64,000 nt of DNA, taken from positions 51,012,101 through 51,076,100 of the forward strand of contig CM069872.1 in NCBI GenBank assembly GCA_036172665.1, read 5' to 3'. The position numbers were made by a program, and so were the translations under genes. This stretch comes from Prosopocoilus inquinatus. Its lineage: Eukaryota; Arthropoda; Insecta; Coleoptera; Lucanidae. The first letter of the stretch is position 1, and every line of letters begins with the position of its first letter. Shown here piece by piece: positions 36,226 through 48,299 of this stretch. The notes beneath the pieces are model-generated. The model did no database searches. It saw only the letters and a program-made list of their open reading frames with translations, and was not told where the DNA came from.

Positions 36226-36360
36226 TTATCCATATTACAAGATCTTGATATCAGAGCAAAGCAAATCCTTACAGAATGTAAACAATGCGCTTCTGCGGAG
36301 ACAATGAGCATGAATTAACTGTTCTTTTAGTTAGAGATTTTCTAACCGTAATTGATTCTA
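36226..36360 (+). repeat. Dispersed 135-bp repeat, copy 2
   Basis: Homologous to 33352-33486 (shared GATCTTGATATCAGAGCAAA and TTCTGCGGAGACAATGAGCA-like blocks). It directly follows the T-rich array. From 36360 to 37770 I see only AT-rich DNA and one TATACAGGGTGTTTACAG end at 36804. Confidence 0.65.
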
Positions 36361-37778
36361 TGAGAGCAAAAAAGAAATTTTTCTGCGTGTTTACGAAAGC
36401 ATGACATTCCTCATTCCTCTTCTACATGCCTGTTGTGTATTATTGTTAATATTATTACAGAAGAGTTAAAAGTATTATAATAGCGAGCAAGTTTGCGTTT
36501 GGTTCAAACAATTTACCGCAGATAATAATAAGATATCTTCTCCATTACATAACACATTATGTGGACGTGAATGACAATAATAAAAAAGAAACTCGTTTCA
36601 ATTAACATTTAAGAATAGCTCGGAAATTTTTGTAATAATGTTCTACGAAACAAATTTATTATTAATTAAGTGGCCACAGGTGTGCATTCTTAAAAGATTG
36701 TTGGTTTACAGAAGAAAGTAGTTTATAAATTTGAAACTGTCTAGAAAAGGTTATTTTAAACTGTCCCCGTCATTCAAATTGAATTTTTTTTTAACTATTG
36801 CTTATACAGGGTGTTTACAGTCTTGTGTGTTTTTTTTAAAGGGGTGATTCGGCGCCACCAATAGAAGATAATTAATACGGAAACTTCTCGACAAAATTTT
36901 TCTAATTAGGGAGATATTAATTATTTTAAGCTGTGCGCGCACAAACCCGGTTGAATTCAATCCTAAAATTAGGTGCCTGCTTAGGCAATGATTAATTGTC
37001 CTACGTGACAAGTGTACGAATTTCAACACTGTTTGTTTAACGAATAAAATCGTTTGTTGCAGTAATGCATCGAACTGCCAGTGGGTAAGTGAAGAAACAA
37101 TTTAGTAAGAGTACCTAACAATAATTAATGCTCGGTCTTCTCCGAAACGAAATGCCACATAGCTTTACGACATAATCTCAAACAATATGGTGTGTGTAAA
37201 CCGAGGGCAATTAGCATTAAAATAGTAAACACGTGTAATGAAATTCACTTGTTAAAAATTTATTTATGTGAATACCGAAACAGTACTGTTAACGGTAAAG
37301 GAGTGTCAACACTGCAACCTTGACTGATATTAACGGATTCTTTGTATCTGTGCAAATAATAAAGAATCCGTTTTGCCTTAATTCGTTGAAGTTCGTGGTT
37401 TACAGTTAACGTAGGGGGATTTGTGTGGATTTAAAAGACTCGTCTTCATCAGTTCCAGCTGTGGTGACGTAGACTTGTGTTACTTAACAAGCCTCTTCTT
37501 GTGTATGTACGTACATACATCAAAAGGTCAGCCGGCGTATTAGAGATAATTAGAAGCATTCCGCCAAGTAAATTACTAAATTGGAAAAAATCAGTGAGGA
37601 TCGATTAATTACCCTTTTAAAGGTTGTTTGCAAATCAATGCGATTCTTTACTAGCGTCAAAATCATCAACGTAGACATGGGCGTAGCCAAGATGGGGCAA
37701 ATGGGGCAGTTGCCCACCCCTAGCTGACGGGGCAATAAACAATTATTTCAATTTTCTGTCTGTAGATACTTTGGTCCA

Positions 37779-37908
37779 TTTCATAATCGAACTAAAGGAG
37801 ACTTTAAGCAAAAGTCACAGTCATATGTCGAAAAAGAACCGAAAACGTAGTTATTTATACATCAGAATGTGACTATTATTTTAAAGTCTCTAGTTCGATC
37901 ATGAAATC
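37779..37908. repeat. Small foldback sequence
   Basis: TTTCATAATCGAACTAAAGG and the inverted block ending CTCTAGTTCGATCATGAAAT pair over about 26 bases with few mismatches around an 80-base loop. Confidence 0.5.
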
Positions 37909-38050
37909 GAATAAAAAAAAGTTGAGTTGCTGACTAGAAGATGAAGGAAAAGCTCAAACAAATGGTTACTATCGAAAAAAGATGATAAAAATGAGGTGGT
38001 GGTGGAGAAGAGAAGAAAAGTGCAAAAGGAGGTAAAGGAAAGAGAGACGA

Positions 38051-38222
38051 GATAAGACTAAATAAGATAAAAAGATGAATACAAGGAATCAGGGATAAGA
38101 CTAAATAAGATAAAAAGATGAATACAAGGAATCGGGGATAAGACTAAATAAGATAAAAAGATGAATACAAGGAATCGGGGATAAGACTAAATAAGATAAA
38201 ATGATGAATACAAGGAATAGGG
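38051..38222 (+). repeat. Minisatellite, four copies of a 43-bp unit
   Basis: GATAAGACTAAATAAGATAA followed by AAAGATGAATACAAGGAATC repeats four times at 43-base intervals (38052, 38095, 38138, 38181) with one or two substitutions. Confidence 0.9.
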
Positions 38223-38312
38223 TATCGCGTCGAGTGTTATAATCACTAAGAAGAACACTCGGCGCGGTACCGAGAGACCTGGGTTCAAATCTCGTAGGTG
38301 ACAGAACTTTTT
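38222..38312 (+). ncRNA. tRNA-like sequence, probably a SINE head
   Basis: CTCGGCGCGGTACCGAG forms a five-base-pair stem like an anticodon arm, followed by a B-box-like GGGTTCAAATCTCG. An extra stem (GTCGAGTGTT with AACACTCGGC) is unlike a normal tRNA. It is more probably a tRNA-derived SINE fragment than a functional gene. It starts at the end of the 43-bp minisatellite. A poly(A) run follows at 38387-38399. Confidence 0.35.
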
Positions 38313-38499
38313 TCTTCCTTATATTAATTTATTTAACTCAGCTCTAACATATCCTTCTCTTTTAAATTTAAGTTAAAAATAATTCAAAAAAAAAAAAAAC
38401 AAACGGATATAATTGTTAATGTTACAGTGGCATCTTCTTCAAGAAACGAATTTCTAGAAATTCTTCTGTCTGTACCTATTCAAATGGGCTATCTCACTC

Positions 38500-40760
38500 C
38501 TAGATTTAAACCAGCTATTAGATTAGTTGGATTTCTTTTTAATTAATTAATTTTTAACATATATTGTTTCAATTTTTTAGTTTTTAAATTATTTTTTATT
38601 ATTGTTAATACTCCTATTATTTGTCATTTCGATTTTTAATAATTTATTACATTTTATTTTTTTTTTATTTCGGCCGGGTTCAGTTTATTTGGGTTAGGCT
38701 GACCTCGAAACGTTTCTGCATTTTATTTTTTATTTTTTGGATTTTTTTGCTTAATTTTTAAGTTTAACATTCCAAGTTTCAATCTTTTACTCTTTTTTCG
38801 AATTTCGATTTTTGATAATTTCTTACTCTTTTAACTTTTGCAAAATTGCTTTCTTGAACTTAAGGCTCAGTTTAGTTGGATTGGTTTGATTATTTTTTTT
38901 GACGTTTTTAATGTTCCACATTTTATGTTTAAAAGAAAAGTTGGGTTCATTTGGGTTTAGTTCATTTGGGTTCTCTTAGCTCCGGTTTAGTTGGGTTGGA
39001 TTCGCTTAAATTTTTAATGTTTAAAATTTTGTGTTTAAAAGAATTTGGGTTCATTTGGGTGTAGTTCAGTAGGGTTGGGTTCACTTAAGTTCGGTTTAAT
39101 TTGGTTGACCTTGAAATATATATATTTTTTTTTTAAATAAGGTTTATCCATGAGATTAGAGACTAATTAAAATTTTGAATAAAATTCACCAAAAGAGAAG
39201 CCTTGTAGCCTAAAGTAAAATTCGTTAAGAAATTAAACACAATATTTTTATTTATTAAAATTAAAACAATTCAAGATCAATATAGCTCAACTAAACTGAA
39301 TTTAAGTGAATCCAAAAGAATTTTACAACAGATAAAAAAAACGTAAGAAACTGCAAAAAAAACGAAAATTAAACCGTATGAGATTGAAACAAGAAATTTT
39401 AAAAATTAAATGAAAAAAAAATTAAAATCAGGGAAAATTTTAACGCAATCTTTGAAAATTAAAAAAAATTGAATAAAAGAAAAGCCTCGAATCACTATAA
39501 AACTACTTTATAATTTCTTAAAATCTAAAAAATTAAAATCATGGAAAATTTAAACATAATCTTTGGAAATTAAAAAAAAAAATTGAATAAAAGAGAAGCC
39601 TCGAGTCACTATAAAATTAATAATTTTAGAGTGATTATAAAATTAATCTATTGTAGCTCAACTAAACTAAATCTACGTGAATCCAACTCAAGAAAGAAAT
39701 TTTACAAAAGATAAAAAAAGGGGAAAAAAACGAAAATTAAACTGCAGGAGATTGACACAAGAGATTTTAAAAATTAAATCAGAAAAATTAAAATCAAGGA
39801 ATATTTTAACAATCTTTGAATTAAAATAAAGTTGAATAAAAGAAGCATCGGGTCACTATATAATTATTTCATAAATTTAAAAAAATTAATAAAAGAGAAG
39901 CCTCGAGTTACTTTTCTAATTTCCAAAGATTGTGTTAAAATTTTCCATGATTTTAATTCTTTTTTATTTAATTTTTAAGATTTTAAGAAATTATAAAATA
40001 ATTTTATAATGAATCGAGGCTTCTTTTTTATTCAATTTTTCTTTAATTTACAAAGATTGTGTTAACATTTTCCATGATTTGAATTTTTTTTTATTTAATT
40101 TTTAAGATATCCTGTTTCAATCTCCCACTACAGTTTAATTTTCGGTTTTTAACAATTTCTCACGTTCCTTTTTATCTATTGTAAATAAAATCCTTTCCTT
40201 GGGTTGGATTCACTTAGATTCAATTTAGTTAATGAATAAATTTCAAGATTATTATATTTAAATTTTTCACGATTTTTACATTCTTCATTTTTAAAATACT
40301 TAATATTTGCAATTTTTTTGCAATCCTCTACAGTTTTTTCGAATTTCCTTCAAATTTTAACTTTTATCGTTCACTTAGTATCAGTTTAGTTGGATTGGTT
40401 TGACCTTGAAACGTTTTAAATGTTTCACATTTTGTGTTTAAAAGAAGTTGAATTCATTCGGGTTTAGTTCAGTAGGGTTGGATTTGTTTGTTTGCTTCGG
40501 TTTAGTTGGATTGAGTTCGCTTAAGTTCGCTTTAATTTGGTTGACCTTGAAATAATTTTTTTTTAGTTTTTAAAATTTTCCATTTTAATTTTTTTTTAAT
40601 TTAATTTTTAAGATTTCTTATTACAATCTCCTACAGTTTAATTTTCAGTTTTCTTGACAATTTCTTACATTTTCTTATCTATTGTAAATACAACTCTTTC
40701 TTGAGTTGAATTCACTTAGATTCAGTTTAGTTAATCCGGGTTGACCTACCCGGATTAACT
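38500..40760. repeat. Inverted cluster of 300-bp AT-rich repeats with TGACCTTGA
   Basis: Copies in one orientation (39280-39520, 39650-39900) contain AAGCCTCGAATCACTATAAA and GATAAAAAAAACGTAAG-like blocks. Copies in the other (39900-40235, 40580-40745) contain the reverse complements (TGAATCGAGGCTTCTTTTTT). Head-to-head copies meet near 39900. TGACCTTGA occurs at 39116, 40401 and 40552. No gene is seen. 40760-41050 is AT-rich with nothing recognised. Confidence 0.7.
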
Positions 40761-41054
40761 AAAAATTTTTAATTTTAAATTTAAAAATATTGTGTTTAAT
40801 TTCTTAACGATTTTTACTTACTTCATTTTTAAAATATTTAATTTTTAACATACTTTTATAGCTTTTTTTCGAATTTCCTAAGAATTTTAACTTTCATCAT
40901 TTTTTCTTTTTATGATTCATATCAATGATATTCTCGAATTCCAAGAGAGAAAATGAAACCGTACTTTAAAATCCGGAAGTGCTCGTACTTGGATATGGAT
41001 ACTGGTCATCTTCAATTTTGATAAATGATGTAGAGGACATTATTGCAGTAGTTA

Positions 41055-41330
41055 TTAGACCTTCTTTTCTTGTGTATCTGTGGTGGTTATCCAACGGTCT
41101 AAGTCATGGACTTGTCTGAACCTCAAGAGCAGAAGTGTATTTCGTTTGTGTGTAAATTTTTTCATGGCTTTGTTACTTCCAAACCTCCTCACCGTTGAAG
41201 GGGAAGCAGTGTCGAATTTTCTCCCCAACACTGAAGGGTACTTGAAGTGAGTACCGACCATCCCCAAGAATCCCCTCGAACACTGTGCGACTTTACGATT
41301 GCAAGGCCGCGCCGCCGCCGGTCCTTTACC
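41055..41330 (-). CDS. Short unrecognised open frame in a locally GC-richer island
   Basis: A frame on the - strand is open from about 41330 to a TAA at 41055 and contains an ATG at 41267 giving 70 residues (ending TTTDTQEKKV). The segment is clearly more GC-rich than its surroundings and includes GGCCGCGCCGCCGCCGGT. No domain, splice partner or promoter is recognised. It may be an exon remnant or a transposon scrap. 41330-42090 holds nothing I can identify. Confidence 0.18.
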   Translation of the reverse strand, partial: GKGPAAARPCNRKVAQCSRGFLGMVGTHFKYPSVLGRKFDTASPSTVRRFGSNKAMKKFTHKRNTLLLLRFRQVHDLDRWITTTDTQEKKV

Positions 41331-42098
41331 AATTAATTCTTAAATATCCGATCGTTAATTGAAATCAATCAATTTGACAAAAATTTCATCGTATTCCTTT
41401 CTGTTTATATTTTCAACAAACAACAAAGTGTGGTTAATTAATAAAAATGAAAAAGCAACTATACTGGATGTTTGTAAAACAATATCCACTCAATTGTTGG
41501 GAAAAACTCAAAACCATTCTCATTTTTAAACTACTTGTAAATAAACAGGTAATAAGATCTGCTTTCCCTCATACGATACGATAGTAAACATCATCATATT
41601 TTTAGAAGTTTGTTGCAATACTCGAAAGGATTTGTTGATAATACATGTACCTAACGAAATATTGGTAAACCAGTTACTTTATAATTATAAATGCGAGTTC
41701 CATTATGCAAACTTCATTTACAAGTTAGATTGCGCGATTATAAACTTGCAACACGTGCTTCGAGTTTCTGGAAAATACCATACCAGAGCACGACAAAATT
41801 AAGTTTTTGAAATGGAATGCGAAGGTGAGACGGTATGCAGACGAACACCAGCAAATTGGTTCGCATGTTCAATGACAACGACACCGGACTCTCGAGAGGG
41901 AGATGTAATGAGGAGACTCTTTGACATCTCAGAACAAGGATAGGTACATTTCAGAAATTAAAAAAATAAATAAATAAGAAAACTCTAGCTACTTCCAGCA
42001 GCAGCAAGGCAGCACACGTCAACTTTTTTTGAAAAACGAAAGAGAAATAGAAAAGCAATTTTTTTTGGATTTAAATCCTCTCTTATTTCTTCCGTTGT

Positions 42099-42237
42099 AT
42101 GTACAGTCACAGCGGAATGTAATGAAAGTCTGGAGGGGTAAACGGCCACTAAACGCCGTAGCTCCGCCCCGCCCGTCCGATCCAAATTGGCCGTTTACCC
42201 CTCCAGACTTTCATTACATTGCGCTCTGACTGTACAT
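42099..42237. repeat. 139-bp palindrome with 50-base arms at the array edge
   Basis: Arms 42099-42148 and 42188-42237 match at 48 of 50 positions (ATGTACAGTCACAGCGGAAT versus the inverted ATTGCGCTCTGACTGTACAT). The 39-base centre is GC-rich. The right arm is the same sequence that ends each long unit of the array that follows, so this is a terminal inversion of that repeat. Confidence 0.85.
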
Positions 42238-42238
42238 A

Positions 42239-45200
42239 AATACCAATAAAGGAATCTGCAGCGAGATTAAAATATTCTTCCACATTGCATCTATTATTAT
42301 TTTTTTTTAATAAAAGTTGCTGTCTTTGAAAAAAAAAAATTTAGATTTTCCTCGACGTTTTAAATTTCCCGCCATGGCATTTCATACAAGTTCTGTACAT
42401 TTGCATCAGAATTTCTGTGTGCTTTTCAAAGGAGTGACTATATACGGGGGGGGCGCGGGAGGGCGGCTGAACTAACTTCAAAAAGTACTAACCGTAATAA
42501 ACGCTACGAAGTAAATTTTTTTGTGAATAGATAAAACAGCGACAATGTAGGATGTCGCTGTTTTATTTATTATTATTATTTATTAATTATTTATTTATTT
42601 ATTTATTTATTTAAATACCAATAAAGGAATCTGCAGTGAGATTAAAATATTCTTCCACATTGCATTTATGATTATTTTTTTTCTTAATAAAAGTTGTAGT
42701 CTTTCCAAAAACATTTTTGATTTTCCTCGACGTTTTAAATTTCCCGCCATGGCACTTCAAACAAGTTCTGTACATTTGTATCAAAATGTCTGTGTGCTTT
42801 TCAAAGGAGTGACTATATACGGGGGGCGCGGGAGGGGGGCTGAACTAACTTCAAAAACTACTAACCGTAATAAACGCTACGAAGTAAATTTTTTTGCGAA
42901 TAGATAAAACAACGACATCCTACATCTGATTTGCGAATAAATTGGTCAAGTCGTTTTTTTTTTGGTTCGCAGTGGGAATTTCGAGCTATGCTTCTGCTGA
43001 AGAAGCCCCAAATAGGGCTGAAACAGCTGTACAGAGGCCGCTCGAGGGATGCACTGCAATCAAAAACAATTTGCAACAATTTTTTTTTTAACAAATAACG
43101 TTTAACAAAGCAACCAGCAAAACAAAATCAGATTTAATCAAATAAAAATAACTAAGCTCTAATCTTAATTGCTTGTTAACTTAGATAGACATCTGATGAC
43201 ATCCAATAAGATAGATATTAAGAGTTTACCTGTCCAGACTTTCATTACATTGCGCTCTGACTGTACATAAATACCAATAAAGGAATCTACAGTGATTATT
43301 AAAATATTCTTCCACATTGCATTTATTATTATTATTTTTTTTAGTAAAAGTTGTAGTCTTTCCAAAAACATTTTTGATTTTCCTCGACGTTTTAAATTTC
43401 CCGCCATGGCATTTCAAACAAGTTCTGTACATTTGTATCAGAATTTCTGTGTGCTTTTCAAAGGAGAGACTATATAAGGGGGGCGCGGGAGGGGGGCTGA
43501 ACTAATTTCAAAAAGTACTAACCGTAATAGACGCTACGAAGTAAATTTTTTTGCGAATAGATAAAACAGCGACATACTACATCTCATTTGCGAATAAATT
43601 GGTCAAATCGTTTTTTTTGGTTCGCAGTGGGAATTTCGAGCTGCGTTTCTGCTGAAGAAACCCCAAATAGAGCTGAAACAGCTGTACAGAGGCCGCTCGA
43701 GGGATGCACTGCAATCAAAAACAATTTGCAACAATTTTTTTTTTAACAAATAACGTTTAACAAAGCAACCAGCAAAAAAAAATCAGATTTAATCAAATAA
43801 AAATAACTAAGCTCTAATCTTAATTGCTTGTTAACTTAGATAGACATCTGATGACATCCAATAAGATAGATATTAAGAGTTTACCTGTCCAGACTTTCAT
43901 TACATTGCGCTCTAACTGTACATAAATACCAATAAAGGAATCTGCAGTGAGATTAAAATATTCTTCCACATTGCATTTATGATTATTATTTTTTTTTTAA
44001 TGAAAGTTGCAGTCTTTCCAAAAACATTTTTGATTTTCCTCGACGTTTTAAATTTCCCGCCATGGCATTTCATATAAGTTCTGTACATTTGTATCAGAAT
44101 TTCTGTGTGCTTTTCAAAGGAGTGACTATATACGGGGGGGCGCGGGAGGGCGGCTGAACTAACTTCAAAAAGTACTAACCGTAATAAACGCTACGAAGTA
44201 AATTTTTTTGTGAATAGATAAAACAGCGACAATGTAGGATGTCGCTGTTTTATTTATTATTATTATTTATTTATTATTTATTTCTTTATTTATTTATTTA
44301 AATACCAATAAAGGAATCTGCAGTGAGATTAAAATATTCTTCCACATTGAATTTATGATTATTTTTTTTTTAATAAAAGTTGCAGTCTTTCCAAAAACAT
44401 TTTTGATTTTCCTCGACGTTTTAAATTTCCCGCCATGGCACTTCAAACAAGTTCTGTACATTTGTATCAGAATTTCTGTGTGCTTTTCAAAAGAATGACT
44501 ATATAAGGGGGGCGCGGGAGGGGGGCTGAATTAACTTCAAAAAGTACTAACCGTAATAAACGCTACGAAGTAAATTTTTTTGCGAATAGATAAAACAGTG
44601 ACATCCTATATCTCATTTGCGAATAAATTGGTCAAGTCTTTTTTTTTTTGTTCGCAGTGGGAATTTCGAGCTACGCTTCTGCTGAAGAAGCCCCAAATAG
44701 GGCTGAAACAGCTGTACATAGGCCGCTCGAGGGATGCACTGCAATCAAAAACGATTTGCAACGATTTTTTTTTAACAAATAACGTTTAACAAAGCAACCA
44801 GCAAAAAATCAGATTTAATCAAATAAAAATAACTGAGCTCTAATCTTAATTGCTTGTTAATTTAGATAGACATCTGATGACATCCAATAAGATAGATATT
44901 AAGAGTTTACCCCTCCAGACTTTCATTACATTGCGCTCTGACTGTACATAAATACCAATAAAGGAATCTGCAGCGAGATTAAAATATTCTTCCACATTGC
45001 ATCTATTATTATTTTTTTTTTTAATAAAAGTTGCAGTCTTTCCAAAAACATTTTTGATTTTCCTCGACGTTTTAAATTTCCCGCCATGGCATTTCATACA
45101 AGTTCTGTACATTTGTATCAGAATTTCTGTATGCTTTTCAAAGGAGTGACTATATACGGGGGGGCGCGGGAGGGCGGCTGAACTAACTTCAAAAAGTACT

Positions 45201-45450
45201 AACCGTAATAAACGCTACGAAGTAAATTTTTTTGTGAATAGATAAAACAGCGACAATGTAGGATGTCGCTGTTTTATTTATTATTATTATTTATTTATTA
45301 TTTATTTCTTTATTTATTTATTTAAATACCAATAAAGGAATCTGCAGTGAGATTAAAATATTCTTCCACATTGCATTTATTATAATCTTAATTGCTTGTT
45401 AATTTAGATAGACATCTGATGACATCCAATAAGATAGATATTAAGAGTTT
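42239..45450. repeat. Array of alternating 375-bp and 655-bp units
   Basis: AATAAAGGAATCT recurs at 42245, 42620, 43276, 43931, 44307, 44957 and 45331, giving lengths 375, 656, 655, 376, 650 and 374, then a truncated tail. Short and long units share the first 300 or so bases (CGACGTTTTAAATTTCCCGC, then a G-rich GGGGGGCGCGGGAGG). Short units end in GGATGTCGCTGTTTTATTTA. Long units instead continue into a reversed copy of the GCAAATCGTTTTTGATTGCA family and then CCAGACTTTCATTACATTGC. No credible protein is encoded. Confidence 0.9.
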
Positions 45451-47130
45451 CAGTCTTTTTGTTTATCTTTTTTCTTATCGGCGGTTACTGCAACGTGGAT
45501 AACTCAATATGAATGACTGTCATTGCGAAACCAACTTTCCTCTAATCAATTTATGCACGCACGAGTGCACCTCCAGACAACCCTGTACATTCCACTTAAT
45601 TAATCTCTGCTTCTTTCCAACGGACACATATTTTGTTTGTCGCGGTTGCAAGCGCAACTTCGCCGTGGTTTCACTCAGGTAAATTGTGAGAATGTCCATT
45701 ATGTTATTGTTAACAATAACACTACAAACCTTGGCTGAATTTATTTTGCAGATTCATTAATACATGTAGTACAGGTTTTGCTTTCAAAATGTGCGAGAAA
45801 TGCAACATTAGTTTCTGCGTCTCATTTCGAAACTGCAAAGTAAAATAATTTGCAAAATTAGAATCGATGAGATGATACAAGGAAGTATATTCTCGATTAT
45901 GAAAATGATTAAGTGTTTAAGAATCCCCAGTTTCTGTTTTCAAGAGAAATTGATAAACATAGTGTTAAGGCAAAGAAGATGTAAAAGAGGCAACCTCATG
46001 AATGCCAACCGTTTTTAAATCCGATTATAAACTGTACTATTTGCCTTCGCAACTTTCATTTTATTATTTTAAGTGGTAATTTTCATTCAATCGGAAATTG
46101 TTTGCTTAGGATATTCACAAAGGAATGTGGAATTGCTTTAAATAGCAAACAAACGTACCTACGCAGTAGCGCTTATATTTATTAAATTCCTATAAATGAT
46201 TCACGTCCATTAAACCGTTTAACATTTTCCAGATAGTTATCTGCAAGCAGGGAAATCTATTTCTGATACGAAAACAATTTCAAATACCAAAGGAATCTCC
46301 TTAAATTAAAAAAAAAAACCTCTTGGAAATAAACAAGGCGTTGTAGGTCTTGTGGTGCAATTCCCTCCTCGAGGTACGTACTATTTCTTCAATCAATTTC
46401 AATTTTGAGAACGAATAGCAGTCAGTCCTTTGGGGGTCAGGTCAGGGCTGTAAAGTGGGTTTTCCAGTTGTTTAAAGCAGCATTCTTGAAGAGCAAGCAA
46501 GAATCGATGCGTACGCGAGTGCGTTGCCGTGAAGCAAAAGGCTTTGTAATGGATTCTCTTTAACAGCATGATTTATTCATGTGTTAAGAAACTGTTAGGT
46601 CCCACTGTTACCGACAATTTTCTGATACAAAAGCTATAAGCTATAAAAACAACTCAATAGTGCAGCATCTTTGTTACCTATTTATAATTCGAAAAGAATT
46701 CTATTTCTTTTCCTGTATTGCTGATAACTGATGAGTTCTTTTGAACTGCGATTTTAATCTTCGATGACTTTGTATTACATTAATGGATATTTGAGACAAA
46801 CAAAAAACATTTTTTCCTAAAGCTTACATCTCCCCCTAAACTGCCACTTCTTCTTCTTATTCATATTGGGGGTGTCCTATACGTTACAATCTGAAGCAAC
46901 TGAATTTGTTGCCTTTTCCTTCCTCCTTGCTTCTTCCACCTTCAAAATGGTGATTGGCCCAAAAATCAACATACCCGACGTTTCTGCATTGTCAACAAAT
47001 CTGCCGTTTCTTGCCTAATTTAATTCACCCTGCAATGCTCTTGTATTTTGCTAACTGAAGCAACTCAATTTGTTGATGGAATTTTTAGAGTCTTCCAATG
47101 CTTTTATTTTAAGCTATCGGAAGCTACGTG
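45450..47130. other. Mostly single-copy AT-rich DNA, nothing recognised
   Basis: No ORF with domain content, tRNA, or repeat structure was seen between 45450 and about 46900. Pyrimidine-rich tracts at 46840-46930 lead into the duplicated block that follows. Confidence 0.5.
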
Positions 47131-47149
47131 AAACATTTGAAATGTGAAG

Positions 47150-47935
47150 AGAAAAATTTGGTCTTCTTCTGAAATCGTCTTTAATTTCTGAGTTCTTCAC
47201 CTGGTTGTTTTGGGTGGGCGACCAAGTTGCTAATTTTTCTTCGCTTTTGGTCACGGAAGGTAAACCTGAAGGATTCTACGGTTGGTTCTTCTTCGTCTTC
47301 TTTAGGGCTTCTGGTAGAATCACGTCTTTAGTTCGCCTATTTCCTCTTACGGTCTCCATGGACTCTCCAAAAGTAACGTAACAGCAACAACAATCTCCAC
47401 CAGTAATAATGTCGAAACGTTGATGATAGAATTCGATGCCTTGGCGAAGGCAGATATCAGGCTTCAAGTTTAGTCTCTGGCTTTCTTACTATTCTCCTAA
47501 TAATAATTAATAATTTTGAGGTATTTTTTAAACCAAACTGCAAAATAATTACCATTTCTACAGTTTTGAAACATGAACAGAAAGAGAACGAAATTTCGAA
47601 ACTTATGGGTTTTCTGAAACCAACTTTGAATTCTGAATTCTTTACCGGGGCGCTTTCTGTGGGCGACCAAGTTCCTAATTCTTCTTCGCTTTTGGTTACC
47701 GAAGGCAAATCTGAAAGATTCTGCGGTTGGTTCTTCTTCGTCTTCGTTGGAGCTTCTGGTAGAATCACGTCATTAATTCACCTATTTCCTCTTACTGTCT
47801 CCATGGACTCTGCAGCAAGTCTCCTTCATTCTTCAGTAACGATGGTCAAAACGTTGACAATAGAATTCGATGTTGCTCAAAATCCTTGGCGAATGCAGAG
47901 CGTCGATCACCAAAGTCTTCAAGTTTAATTTCTGC
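47150..47935 (-). pseudogene. Duplicated block with decayed, protein-like frame
   Basis: Two direct copies about 450 bases apart (about 47190-47460 and 47640-47930) share TTCTTCTTCGTCTTC, GGTAGAATCACGTC and CCTCTTAC-GTCTCCATGGACTC. Read on the - strand both encode ILPEA(L/P)(K/T)KTKKNQP followed by SDLPSVTKSEEELGTWSP-like residues, but one copy has a TAG where the other has CAG. The conserved frame hints at a former coding repeat, but no family is recognised and it may equally be non-coding. Confidence 0.3.
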
Positions 47936-48299
47936 ATGTACTATGCGTCTAACAATAATTTGGAGGTATTTTTCAAACCAAACTGAAAAATAATTGCCAT
48001 TTCTACAGATTTGTTTGTCAATGGAAAAAATGCAGTTGAGTTACGAATGAATTCCATACGAAAAATTCAAAGCTGGGATTTTTATTGCATCACATAAAGA
48101 GAACTTTTATGGCATTTGAAAAACAAACGAAGAAAACTGAACGTGGAGCTCGGATAGGGTTCAAAAACGGGATGACAAATTTCTGGGAAACAAAAAAGAT
48201 TCAAATTAGAAAGATCGATTGAATGAGTGAGTCAATGAGGATGTTTAGAAGCTTGGGACTTTTTAGATTCTCATATCTTTTCAAAAAATTTGGGGAAAA

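Noticed and set aside
42029..45112. Short frames within the 375/655-bp array
   Set aside because: Each is repeated with the unit, frames shift between units, and none has domain content.
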